Source of the DNA: Bacillota bacterium
Lineage (GTDB): Bacteria > Bacillota > Clostridia > Acetivibrionales > DSM-1351
DNA: 64,000 nt
Reading direction: 5' to 3'
NCBI GenBank assembly: GCA_023390335.1
Contig: JAEWCZ010000066.1
Coordinates: 434,001 to 498,000, forward strand
A model generated the notes under the pieces. It did no database searches and was not told the origin of the DNA. It saw nothing but the letters and a program-made list of their open reading frames with translations. Of the stretch, positions 8,611 through 16,508 are shown piece after piece (within the stretch, counting starts at the first letter, position 1; the number at the start of each line of letters is the position of its first letter). The position numbers and the translations under genes were made by a program.

Positions 8611-9708
8611 ATGATTTATAAAAGATACGGTAAAACAGGCAAGGATATATCTGCAATAGGATTTGGTGGCATGAGATTTCCAAAGGTAGGAGATACCTAT
8701 GACTATGATAAATGTGCAGAGATAGTTATACAGGCAAATGAACTTGGCGTGAACTATTTTGATACTGCACCGGGATATAATGATGACCATAGCGAATTGA
8801 TTATGTCTCATGCTTTTAAAAGCATGAAGAAGCCATTTTATGTTTCTACAAAAAGTAGCCGAAAGGATGGCTCAAAACTACGGGAACAGCTAGAAACATC
8901 TTTAGAGAGAATGAACCTTGAGAAAATTAACTTTTTCCATATATGGTGTATACTTAGTCTCGATGACTATAGAAGCAGGATGGTGAAAGGCGGTGCTTAC
9001 GAGGCAGCCCTAAAGGCCAAGGAAGAAGGACTTATAGAGCATATAGTATTTTCCACCCATTGTACGGGTGACGAGATTGAAACAATAGTAAATGAAGGTT
9101 GCTTTGAAGGAATGACTGTAGGCTATAATATACTTAATTTCCCTTTCAGACAAAAGGGGTTGGAGGCTGCGTATAAAAAGGGCCTCGGTGTAGCTACAAT
9201 GAATCCTCTCGGAGGAGGCTTGATTCCTCAGAAGCCTGACTATTTTGATTTTATCAGGAGCGAAGGCGACCAAAACGTAGTAGATGCTGCATTAAGGTTT
9301 AATGCCTCACATGACGAAATAACCACTGTATTAGCCGGAATGAGTAGTATTGATGAGGTAATTCAAAACTGTAAGGTTGGCGATAACCTTGTTAAAATTG
9401 AGCAGGCCAAGTTGAAGGAAATCGAAGGAAGGCTGTTTAATTCCATGGATAAACTTTGTACAGGCTGCCGTTATTGCGAGTATTGCCCCAAAGAAATCCC
9501 AGTATCAAAATATATGCTGTCATATAACAACCATATTCTTGGCAATACTCAGGAGGTCCTCAACAACATCAAATGGCATTGGTGGATCAAGCAGGAAGAT
9601 GTTAAGAACTGTATAGAATGTGGTTTGTGTGAAGGTAAATGTACACAGCACTTGCCAATAATAAGCAGATTGAAAGAAATTAGTGAATTTGAGGATGCAG
9701 CGAAATAG
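8611..9708 (+). CDS. Aldo/keto reductase with C-terminal ferredoxin domain
   Basis: 365 residues. The N-terminal aldo/keto reductase barrel (about 1-275) has YGKTGKDISAIGFGGMRF and the conserved NYFDTAPGY. The C-terminal domain (about 280-360) has two clusters of cysteines, CTGCRYCEYCPKEIPV and CIECGLCEGKC, for probable [4Fe-4S] clusters. The architecture is that of the COG1453 predicted oxidoreductases. In the barrel, the usual catalytic Tyr (DTAPGY) is present. The substrate is unknown, and ferredoxin-type electron input is likely. CTTGGAGG precedes the ATG, and the gene is monocistronic with a strong terminator. Confidence 0.9.
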   Translation: MIYKRYGKTGKDISAIGFGGMRFPKVGDTYDYDKCAEIVIQANELGVNYFDTAPGYNDDHSELIMSHAFKSMKKPFYVSTKSSRKDGSKLREQLETSLERMNLEKINFFHIWCILSLDDYRSRMVKGGAYEAALKAKEEGLIEHIVFSTHCTGDEIETIVNEGCFEGMTVGYNILNFPFRQKGLEAAYKKGLGVATMNPLGGGLIPQKPDYFDFIRSEGDQNVVDAALRFNASHDEITTVLAGMSSIDEVIQNCKVGDNLVKIEQAKLKEIEGRLFNSMDKLCTGCRYCEYCPKEIPVSKYMLSYNNHILGNTQEVLNNIKWHWWIKQEDVKNCIECGLCEGKCTQHLPIISRLKEISEFEDAAK

Positions 9709-9730
9709 GGTTATTTCAAAATACTCTTTT

Positions 9731-9780
9731 AAAAATCAGCACAATGCAATAAATGTACATTGCATTGTGCTGATTTTTTT
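9731..9780 (+). terminator. Rho-independent terminator after the aldo/keto reductase gene
   Basis: Long perfect stem, about 18-20 bp, arms at 9731-9750 and 9759-9778 (AATCAGCACAATGCAAT and its complement), loop of 8 bases, ending in a run of seven T. It insulates the hydrogenase locus from the upstream gene. The rest of the 270-base gap holds the hydCBA promoter and Rex-like operator. Confidence 0.93.
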
Positions 9781-9876
9781 GTACCCTTTTAACGAAATAT
9801 CCTAATATTTATTTGAAATAAATCCCAAAAACCTTATCTATAACTGGGTTTGAGACATTGTATTTCTATATAAACA

Positions 9877-9905
9877 TTGGCAGGAAGAAAACATATGACT
9901 AGAAT
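9877..9905 (+). promoter_or_regulatory. Predicted sigma-A promoter of hydCBA
   Basis: TTGGCA (9877-9882), a 17-base spacer and TAGAAT (9900-9905). Each box is one base off consensus. The predicted start of transcription is near 9912, inside the Rex-like operator that follows. Confidence 0.6.
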
Positions 9906-9909
9906 TATA

Positions 9910-9927
9910 TTGTCAAAAAAATAACAA
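9910..9927 (+). promoter_or_regulatory. Rex-like operator at the hydCBA promoter
   Basis: TTGTCAAAAAAATAACAA matches the clostridial Rex consensus TTGTTAA-N4-TTAACAA at 12 of 14 positions. It lies four bases past the -10 box and covers the predicted transcription start, where a repressor would block RNA polymerase. Rex is an NADH/NAD+-sensing repressor known to control fermentation and hydrogenase genes in clostridia. Confidence 0.65.
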
Positions 9928-9977
9928 TGATAGCTGATATGTTAATGCACCTATAGTACTTGAGGAGGGAAAACAAA

Positions 9978-10451
9978 ATGGAAGATTGCAAATGCAGTCT
10001 GGTTGACGTGATTCTAAATAAGTATGAACACAATAAGTCACATCTAATAGCAGTTTTACAGGAAATTCAAAACGAATACAAATATTTACCCGAGGATGTT
10101 TTAAATTATGTAGCGGAAAAGCTGGAAGTAAATCTCTCAAAGATATTCAGTGTAGCTACATTTTACGAAAATTTTTCATTGGTTCCAAAGGGAAAATACA
10201 TTATAAAGGTATGTGACGGCACAGCTTGTCACGTTAGAAAATCAATTCCTATTTTAAATGCAATGAGGAAAGAACTGGGACTCTCTGAGAGCAAACATAC
10301 TACAGACGACAAGTTGTTTACAGTTGAAACAGTTTCCTGTCTTGGAGCTTGCGGATTGGCTCCGGTTATTACAATAAATGATAAGGTATACGCTAAAATG
10401 ACGCCGGATTCTACAATAGAAATAATAAAGACTTTGAGGAGTGAAGGATAA
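9978..10451 (+). CDS. hydC: NuoE-like [2Fe-2S] subunit of NAD-dependent [FeFe]-hydrogenase
   Basis: 157 residues. A thioredoxin-like [2Fe-2S] subunit with cluster cysteines in CDGTACHV (C-x4-C) and CLGACGLAP (C-x3-C), after a helical N-terminal region (ILNKYEHNKSHLIAVLQEIQ) typical of NuoE. In HydABC complexes it hands electrons between the flavoprotein HydB and other clusters. GAGGAGGG sits 8 bases before the ATG chosen; the in-frame TTG at 9960 is upstream of that site and is unlikely. First gene of the Rex-controlled operon; its stop overlaps the next start (TAATG). Confidence 0.93.
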   Translation: MEDCKCSLVDVILNKYEHNKSHLIAVLQEIQNEYKYLPEDVLNYVAEKLEVNLSKIFSVATFYENFSLVPKGKYIIKVCDGTACHVRKSIPILNAMRKELGLSESKHTTDDKLFTVETVSCLGACGLAPVITINDKVYAKMTPDSTIEIIKTLRSEG

Positions 10452-12322
10452 TGAGAATTAATAGTTTACAAGAATATAAAACCTTTTCTGACAGGTCGAC
10501 ACAGGCATTAGAAAAACAAAAAAAGAAAGTACTGATATGCGCAGGAACAGGTTGTGTAGCCGGCGGATCATTAGACATATACAACAGAATCAAAGAGCTT
10601 ATAGACGAGAAAGGCCTTCTGGTTGAACTTGAACTGGATTATGAAAAGGAAGGCATAGGAGTAAAAAAGAGCGGCTGCCACGGCTTTTGTGAAATGGGGC
10701 CATTAGTGAGAATCGAACCGGAAAACTACTTGTATTTAAGAGTTCAAATAGAAGATTGTGAAGAAATTGTTGACAAGACACTGGTAAACAATGAACCAGT
10801 TGAAAGGCTTATGTATAAGGCAGATGGCAAAGTATATAAGGCACAGGAGGACATACCTTTTTACAGAAAGCAGACAAGAATGGTTCTGAAAAACTGCGGA
10901 AGCATTAATGCTGAATCCTTTGCAGAATATGTAGCAAAGGGAGGGTATCAGGCGCTAGGTAAAGTATTGTTTGAAATGGAGCCTCAGGAGGTATGTCAGT
11001 CTATACTGGATTCCAACCTTAGGGGAAGAGGGGGCGGAGGATATCCGGCCGGAAGGAAATGGCAGCAGGTATTGAAACAGGACAGCGAAATAAAATACGT
11101 TGTATGTAACGGAGACGAAGGTGATCCGGGAGCTTTCATGGACAGAAGCATCATGGAAGGTGATCCCCACGGTGTTATTGAAGGAATGGCTATAGCAGGC
11201 TATGCTACCAAAAGTACATCAGGATATATATATGTAAGAGCAGAGTATCCTCTTGCAGTAGAAAGACTCAGGATAGCTATCGAAGATGCAAGAAAACACG
11301 GAATGTTGGGTGAAAACATACTAAATTCCGGATTTTCCTTTGATATAAACATAAATAAAGGTGCAGGAGCTTTCGTATGCGGTGAGGGAAGTGCATTAAC
11401 CGCATCAATAGAAGGCGAAAGAGGAATGCCAAGGGTAAAACCTCCAAGAACCGTTGAAAAAGGACTTTGGGAAAAGCCTACGGTACTTAATAATGTAGAA
11501 ACATATGCAAATGTTCCTTTAATTATAAATAACGGCAGTGAATGGTATAAAGGCATCGGGCCTGAAAACAGTCCGGGTACAAAAGCATTTGCCATAACAG
11601 GAAACGTGAACAATACAGGCTTGATCGAAGTTCCGATGGGAACAACCCTGAGGGAAGTAATATTTGATATCGGAGGCGGTATCAAGGATGACAAGAATTT
11701 TAAAGCGGTTCAGATAGGAGGCCCTTCAGGAGGGTGTCTTACAGAGGAACATCTTGATTTACCGTTAGACTTTGATTCCCTTAAAAAAGTAGGAGCAATG
11801 ATAGGTTCAGGCGGACTGGTTGTAATGGATGATGACACTTGTATGGTTGAAGTAGCAAGGTTTTTCATGAATTTTACACAGAACGAATCCTGCGGAAAAT
11901 GTGTGCCATGCCGTGAGGGAACCAAGAGAATGCTTGAAATCCTTGAAAAGATAGTAAATGGAAAAGGAACTAAAGAAGACCTTGATCTTCTTGAAGAACT
12001 GGCAGATACCATAAGCAGTACGGCACTATGCGGATTGGGTAAGTCAGCTGCAAGCCCTGTTGTAAGTACTTTGAAATATTTCAGGGATGAATACCTTGAA
12101 CACGTTGTAGATAAAAAGTGCAGAACACATACATGTAAAGCCTTAGCTTCTATAGTAATTGAAAAGGAAAAATGCAAGGGCTGCAGCAAATGTGCAAGAA
12201 TATGTCCTGTTCAGGCAATTGAAGGAAAGGTCAAGGAACCGTATACAGTTAATCAATCAAAATGTATCAAGTGCGGTGCTTGTCTGGAATCTTGTCCATT
12301 TGCAGCAATAAAGGAGGCGTAA
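10451..12322 (+). CDS. hydB: NuoF-like flavoprotein subunit of NAD-dependent [FeFe]-hydrogenase
   Basis: 623 residues. In order: an N-terminal thioredoxin-like [2Fe-2S] domain (ICAGTGCVAGGS, GCHGFCEMGP, about 25-115); the NuoF core with the FMN/NAD loop GRGGGGYPAGRKW (near 190-202) and NGDEGDPGAFMDR; the SLBB region; a [4Fe-4S] motif SCGKCVPCREG (near 480); and a C-terminal 2[4Fe-4S] ferredoxin (CKGCSKCARICP, CIKCGACLESCP, about 570-620). The protein oxidises NADH and, in the known bifurcating enzymes, pairs this with reduced ferredoxin to make H2. It overlaps hydC by one base and is 5 bases from hydA. Confidence 0.95.
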   Translation: MRINSLQEYKTFSDRSTQALEKQKKKVLICAGTGCVAGGSLDIYNRIKELIDEKGLLVELELDYEKEGIGVKKSGCHGFCEMGPLVRIEPENYLYLRVQIEDCEEIVDKTLVNNEPVERLMYKADGKVYKAQEDIPFYRKQTRMVLKNCGSINAESFAEYVAKGGYQALGKVLFEMEPQEVCQSILDSNLRGRGGGGYPAGRKWQQVLKQDSEIKYVVCNGDEGDPGAFMDRSIMEGDPHGVIEGMAIAGYATKSTSGYIYVRAEYPLAVERLRIAIEDARKHGMLGENILNSGFSFDININKGAGAFVCGEGSALTASIEGERGMPRVKPPRTVEKGLWEKPTVLNNVETYANVPLIINNGSEWYKGIGPENSPGTKAFAITGNVNNTGLIEVPMGTTLREVIFDIGGGIKDDKNFKAVQIGGPSGGCLTEEHLDLPLDFDSLKKVGAMIGSGGLVVMDDDTCMVEVARFFMNFTQNESCGKCVPCREGTKRMLEILEKIVNGKGTKEDLDLLEELADTISSTALCGLGKSAASPVVSTLKYFRDEYLEHVVDKKCRTHTCKALASIVIEKEKCKGCSKCARICPVQAIEGKVKEPYTVNQSKCIKCGACLESCPFAAIKEA

Positions 12323-12327
12323 ATAAC

Positions 12328-14016
12328 ATGGGAACTATGATAATCGACGGACAGCAGGTTGAATTTACCGATGAAAAAAATATACTGGCAGTAATCAGAA
12401 AAGCAGGTATTGAGCTTCCGACCTTTTGCTACCACTCAGAACTCAGTGTTTACGGTGCGTGCAGAATGTGTATGGTTGAGGATAAATGGGGCAGTACAAT
12501 AACCTCATGTTCAACGCCTCCAAAGGATGGTATGGAGGTATGGACAAATACAGATAAACTGAAAAAGCACAGGAAAATGATACTGGAACTGCTTCTTGCA
12601 AATCATGACAGGGATTGTACTACTTGTGAAAAAAGCGGAAGATGCAAACTTCAGGAAATAGCTTTAAAAGTTGGAGTAAAGAAAGTAAGGTTCGGACAGG
12701 AAAAGAAATTAATGCCTATAGATGACCTTGGACCATCAATAATCAGAAATCCGAACAAGTGCATACTTTGTGGAGACTGTGTTAGAGCTTGTCAGGAAAT
12801 CCAAGGCGTTGGAGTATTGGACTTTGCTTATAGAGGATCAAATCTGCAGGTAACAACTGCGTTTAATAAATCATTGCAGGAAGTTGATTGCGTTAACTGC
12901 GGTCAGTGCAGGGTTGTTTGCCCTACAGGAGCATTACTGATAAAGAAAGATATTGATAGAGCATATGAAGCACTTCAGAACAAGAACAAGCGTGTTATTG
13001 CTCAGATAGCACCTGCTGTACGCGTTGCAATCGGAGAAGATTTCGGACTTCAACCAGGTGAAATATCAATGGGAAAGATTGTTGCAGCACTCAGAAAGCT
13101 TGGCTTTGATCAGGTGTTTGACACAGCCGTTGGGGCAGACCTCACAGTTATAGAAGAAGCCGAAGAGCTCATGGACAGAATTCAGAGAAAGGAAAAGCTC
13201 CCTTTGTTCAGTTCATGTTGCCCTGCTTGGTTTAAATACGCAGAACAAAAGCATCCTGAACTAATGGGAAATGTATCCTCATGTCTTTCTCCTCAGCAGA
13301 TGTTTGGAGCAGTTATAAAGGAACAATTTAAGAAAGAACAGTCTTTAGATGAAAAAGAAAACATTGTTATAGCCATAATGCCATGTACCGCAAAGAAATA
13401 TGAAGCTTCAAGACCTGAAAATACTATAAACGGTGAAAGACAGGTAGATATGGTAATAACCACACAAGAGTTGGCAATCATGATACAGGAAAATGGTATT
13501 GTTTTTAATGAACTTGAAGACGAAGCTATTGACATGCCATTTGGATTTACCAGTGGTGCGGGTGTAATATTTGGTGTCAGCGGAGGTGTGTCCGAAGCAG
13601 TACTTCGATATTATTACAAAGAAAAAAATGCTTCAGCACTCAAAGGTATTTCATACTGCGGAGTAAGAGGTATGGAGGGAGTCAAGGAAGCAACAGCTGA
13701 AATTGATGGTAGAACAGTAAGAATAGGCGTAGTTCATGGTCTTAAAAATGCTGAAAAGCTCATTAGAAAAATTAAAAATGGTGAAGAAAAATTCGACTTT
13801 ATTGAAGTTATGGCATGTCCGGGAGGATGTATAGGCGGCGCAGGGCAACCTATTCCGCAGAATGAAAACGTAAGAAAACTAAGAGCAAAAGGTATTTACA
13901 AGGTAGATAAGTCTTTACCAATCAAGCGTTCAGATGACAATCCGACTATAGACGCTCTATATAACGGTATTTTGAACAGCAACAGACATATTCTACACAG
14001 AAACAAAAAACACTAA
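12328..14016 (+). CDS. hydA: [FeFe]-hydrogenase catalytic subunit HydA
   Basis: 562 residues from the ATG preceded by AAAGGAGG; an upstream in-frame ATG at 12262 lies inside hydB and has no site. Domains: N-terminal [2Fe-2S] (CYHSELSVYGACRMC), a His-Cys [4Fe-4S] region (HDRDCTTCEKSGRCKL), 2[4Fe-4S] (CILCGDCVRACQE, CVNCGQCRVVCP), then the H-cluster domain with L1 SSCCPAWFKY, L2 MPCTAKKYEA and L3 MACPGGCIGGAGQP. All H-cluster cysteines are present, so the enzyme should be active. With hydC and hydB it matches the trimeric NADH/ferredoxin-linked bifurcating hydrogenase. Cytoplasmic; no signal peptide. Confidence 0.96.
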   Translation: MGTMIIDGQQVEFTDEKNILAVIRKAGIELPTFCYHSELSVYGACRMCMVEDKWGSTITSCSTPPKDGMEVWTNTDKLKKHRKMILELLLANHDRDCTTCEKSGRCKLQEIALKVGVKKVRFGQEKKLMPIDDLGPSIIRNPNKCILCGDCVRACQEIQGVGVLDFAYRGSNLQVTTAFNKSLQEVDCVNCGQCRVVCPTGALLIKKDIDRAYEALQNKNKRVIAQIAPAVRVAIGEDFGLQPGEISMGKIVAALRKLGFDQVFDTAVGADLTVIEEAEELMDRIQRKEKLPLFSSCCPAWFKYAEQKHPELMGNVSSCLSPQQMFGAVIKEQFKKEQSLDEKENIVIAIMPCTAKKYEASRPENTINGERQVDMVITTQELAIMIQENGIVFNELEDEAIDMPFGFTSGAGVIFGVSGGVSEAVLRYYYKEKNASALKGISYCGVRGMEGVKEATAEIDGRTVRIGVVHGLKNAEKLIRKIKNGEEKFDFIEVMACPGGCIGGAGQPIPQNENVRKLRAKGIYKVDKSLPIKRSDDNPTIDALYNGILNSNRHILHRNKKH

Positions 14017-14027
14017 AATAATATATC

Positions 14028-14074
14028 CACAGATGTGGCTCAAGGCACAAAAGTCTTAGGGCCCCATCTGTTTT
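14028..14074 (+). terminator. Possible terminator after hydA
   Basis: Arms ACAGATGTGG (from about 14029) and CCCCATCTGT (14062-14071, one mismatch) are separated by about 23 bases and end in TTTT. It is weaker than the other terminators in the window and some read-through is possible. Confidence 0.45.
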
Positions 14075-14117
14075 AAAAATATTTTCAGCCGTAAAATACG
14101 GCTCATAGGAGGATACC

Positions 14118-14312
14118 ATGATAAATAATAATAATCAAAAGGTATGTGATTTTGCAGGTAATGATAAAAATGTATGCCTAAAGATGATGTTTGTTGATGA
14201 AGCAAAAACAGATATGGAGTATTGCTGCAATAGCTGCAATAAATCCTTTTGCGAAGTTAGCCCGTTATTTTTAAATATTGTACCGGCGCTTTCAGGACGA
14301 AAAGCAGTGTAA
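14118..14312 (+). CDS. Small six-cysteine protein, function unknown
   Basis: 64 residues with a good TAGGAGG site 6-7 bases before the ATG. Cysteines at 10, 20, 36, 37, 40 and 45, the last four grouped as CCNSCNKSFC, suggest metal or Fe-S binding. I do not recognise a family. Its place between the two hydrogenase operons and a strong ribosome-binding site argue that it is real. It could be read through from hydCBA. Confidence 0.6.
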   Translation: MINNNNQKVCDFAGNDKNVCLKMMFVDEAKTDMEYCCNSCNKSFCEVSPLFLNIVPALSGRKAV

Positions 14313-14368
14313 TCTTTATAAAAAAAGACCTTCATTACAAAGAATTAATTTATAGTAACTAAATGGAT

Positions 14369-14397
14369 TTGACATAAAAAAATATATAATTTACAAT
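14369..14397 (+). promoter_or_regulatory. Predicted sigma-A promoter of the sensory-hydrogenase operon
   Basis: TTGACA (14369-14374, consensus), a 17-base spacer and TACAAT (14392-14397). Predicted start near 14404, within the Rex-like box. Confidence 0.75.
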
Positions 14398-14401
14398 TAT
14401 A

Positions 14402-14419
14402 TTGTTATTTGTTTAACAA
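14402..14419 (+). promoter_or_regulatory. Rex-like operator at the sensory-hydrogenase promoter
   Basis: TTGTTATTTGTTTAACAA matches TTGTTAA-N4-TTAACAA at 13 of 14 positions. It begins four bases after the -10 box, the same geometry as at hydCBA, which implies coordinate repression of both operons by Rex when NADH is low. Confidence 0.75.
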
Positions 14420-14437
14420 ACATAGGCGGTGGAATAT

Positions 14438-14698
14438 ATGCTTGATATATATGTTTGTGTTGGTAGTTCCTGCCATCTCAAGGGGTCTTATCAGATTATT
14501 AGCTGCTTTCAGAGAATGATTAAGGAAAATAATCTTGAAAGCAAAGTGGAATTAAAGGCATCCTTTTGTATGGGGCATTGCACAACAGGTGTTTGCGTTA
14601 AAGTAGGCAATACTTTTTATGGAGATGTTGGCGTTATAAATGCTGAAAGCTTCTTTACAGAAAAAGTACTTAACACAATTAAAGGCAAGAAGGAATAG
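14438..14698 (+). CDS. Stand-alone [2Fe-2S] thioredoxin-like protein
   Basis: 86 residues, matching the C-terminal ferredoxin fold of NuoE. Cluster cysteines are in CVGSSC (C-x4-C) and CMGHC (C-x3-C). GGCGGTGG lies 6 bases before the ATG at 14438; the alternative GTG at 14429 lies inside that site. First gene of the Rex-controlled operon with the sensory hydrogenase. The same neighbour occurs beside hydrogenase genes in other anaerobes such as Thermotoga. It probably shuttles electrons to or from the hydrogenase-like protein downstream. Confidence 0.85.
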   Translation: MLDIYVCVGSSCHLKGSYQIISCFQRMIKENNLESKVELKASFCMGHCTTGVCVKVGNTFYGDVGVINAESFFTEKVLNTIKGKKE

Positions 14699-14783
14699 TG
14701 TAAATTATTTCAATTTACATATGAAGACAGGCAGAATATACTAATAACTGCATAAGAGCCGTCAGGGCTATGGAGGCGACTTT

Positions 14784-16508
14784 ATGAGCATTATTCAATT
14801 CAAAGAAGCGAACTGCAAAAACTGTTATAAATGTATACGAAGCTGCCCTGTAAATGCTATTGCATTTAAAAACGATCAGGCTGAAATTATACATGATGAG
14901 TGTATGTTGTGCGGTAATTGCCTTACAGTATGTCCTCAGAATGCAAAAAGCGTTAACAGCGATGTTGATAAGGTAAAGAAGTTTATACAGAAGCGAGAAA
15001 AAGTTTATGTAAGTCTTGCACCTTCATTTATTTCTGCATTTGACCACGATGAGAAGTGGGTTCATTATGCCCTGAAAAAGCTGGGATTTACACACATAGA
15101 GGGAACGGCCAATGGTGCCTACCAGGTATCAAGGCAGTATGAAAGTCTTTTAAAGCAGAAGAAGATGAAAAATATCATAACCAGTTGCTGCTCATCGATA
15201 ATATTACTTATTGAAAAATATTATCCTCAGTTGCTGGATCAGCTTGCTCCGGTGGTCTCTCCAATGATAGCGCATGCGAAAATGCTCAGAGAAACATATG
15301 GACAAAGAATCAGAGTAGTATTTATAGGACCTTGTATTTCAAAAAAAGAAGAATTTAATGACCTTCAAAACGGTAATCAGATTGATGCTGTAGTTACTTT
15401 TGATGATTTGGACAAATGGTTTGAAGAAGAAGGCCTATACGAATCAGATGAAATAATTGATGATATTAAAAACTTTGATACGTCGGCGAGGATTTATCCG
15501 GTACCCGGTGGAATTTTGAAGACTATCGACAGAAAATATAAAAAAAATTACAGATCCATTAGTGTAGACGGTGTTGAGCGGTGTATGGATGTTCTTCATT
15601 CTATAGTAGAAGGGGACATTGAAAATTACCTGATTGAAATGAGTAGCTGTAAGGGTGGATGTTTGGGCGGCCCTTGCATGAAACATGTACCGGGAGGATT
15701 TCTCACTGCAAGAGAGAGACTATTAAACTATGCTAAAAGAACAGGTGCTCAAACGGATTCTGGTTTGACAAACTCCGTAATGTCTTTAACCAAGGTTGAC
15801 TTATCGAAGAAATTTGTGGACAGATCAAAGAACCTGGAAGTACCATCTGAAGCAGTAATACAAGGCATATTAAATAGTATTGGAAAGTTCAGTAAGGACA
15901 AGGAACTTAACTGCGGAGCATGTGGTTACCACTCCTGCAGGGAAAAGGCTACAGCCGTCTTCCACGGTAAAGCGCAGGTTCATATGTGCCTGCCGTATAT
16001 GAGGGAAAGGGCAGAGTCTATTTCAAATATCATTATTAATTACACACCATATGCAATTTTTGCACTGGATGAGGGACTTAAAATACAGGAGCTTAACAAG
16101 TCTGCCCAGCAGATGTTCAATTTAGGAGCCAAAAACATGAGTGGCAGAAGTATTTCAGAAATACTTCCGTGTGATGAGTTTGAACAGGTGTTGGAAGGTG
16201 CCGAAAATGTGTATGATGAAAAATATGTTTACGAAAGCTACAGCATGGTGGTAAAACAATCCATTATAAACGTAAAACAACATAACACTGTTATAGTTAT
16301 CATAAATGATATTACAAAAGAGGAGGCCCAGAGGCATAAAATTCTGGAAAGTCGTTCTCAGAATATAGATATTGCACAAAAAATTATGGAAAAACAAATG
16401 ACGGTAGCTCAGGAGATTGCCAGTCTACTTGGTGAAACTACTGCAGAAACAAAGGTAGCATTAACCAAGCTTAAAAAATCCATTATGTCAGAGATGGGTG
16501 ATTTATAG
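14784..16508 (+). CDS. PAS-containing putative sensory [FeFe]-hydrogenase
   Basis: 574 residues. An N-terminal 2[4Fe-4S] ferredoxin (CKNCYKCIRSCP, CMLCGNCLTVCP); an H-cluster domain (about 75-340) with L1 TSCCSSI (C135, C136), L2 FIGPCISKKEE (C184) and L3 SCKGGCLGGPC (C289, C293); a further Fe-S domain (CGACGYHSCREKA to MCLPYM, about 373-412); then a PAS domain (about 420-530) and a short coiled tail. The ligands for the H-cluster are kept, but the usual CCP of L1 is CCS. The order of domains is that of group C (HydS-type) hydrogenases proposed to sense H2 or redox state. The stop overlaps the start of the phosphatase gene (TAGTG). Confidence 0.88.
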   Translation: MSIIQFKEANCKNCYKCIRSCPVNAIAFKNDQAEIIHDECMLCGNCLTVCPQNAKSVNSDVDKVKKFIQKREKVYVSLAPSFISAFDHDEKWVHYALKKLGFTHIEGTANGAYQVSRQYESLLKQKKMKNIITSCCSSIILLIEKYYPQLLDQLAPVVSPMIAHAKMLRETYGQRIRVVFIGPCISKKEEFNDLQNGNQIDAVVTFDDLDKWFEEEGLYESDEIIDDIKNFDTSARIYPVPGGILKTIDRKYKKNYRSISVDGVERCMDVLHSIVEGDIENYLIEMSSCKGGCLGGPCMKHVPGGFLTARERLLNYAKRTGAQTDSGLTNSVMSLTKVDLSKKFVDRSKNLEVPSEAVIQGILNSIGKFSKDKELNCGACGYHSCREKATAVFHGKAQVHMCLPYMRERAESISNIIINYTPYAIFALDEGLKIQELNKSAQQMFNLGAKNMSGRSISEILPCDEFEQVLEGAENVYDEKYVYESYSMVVKQSIINVKQHNTVIVIINDITKEEAQRHKILESRSQNIDIAQKIMEKQMTVAQEIASLLGETTAETKVALTKLKKSIMSEMGDL

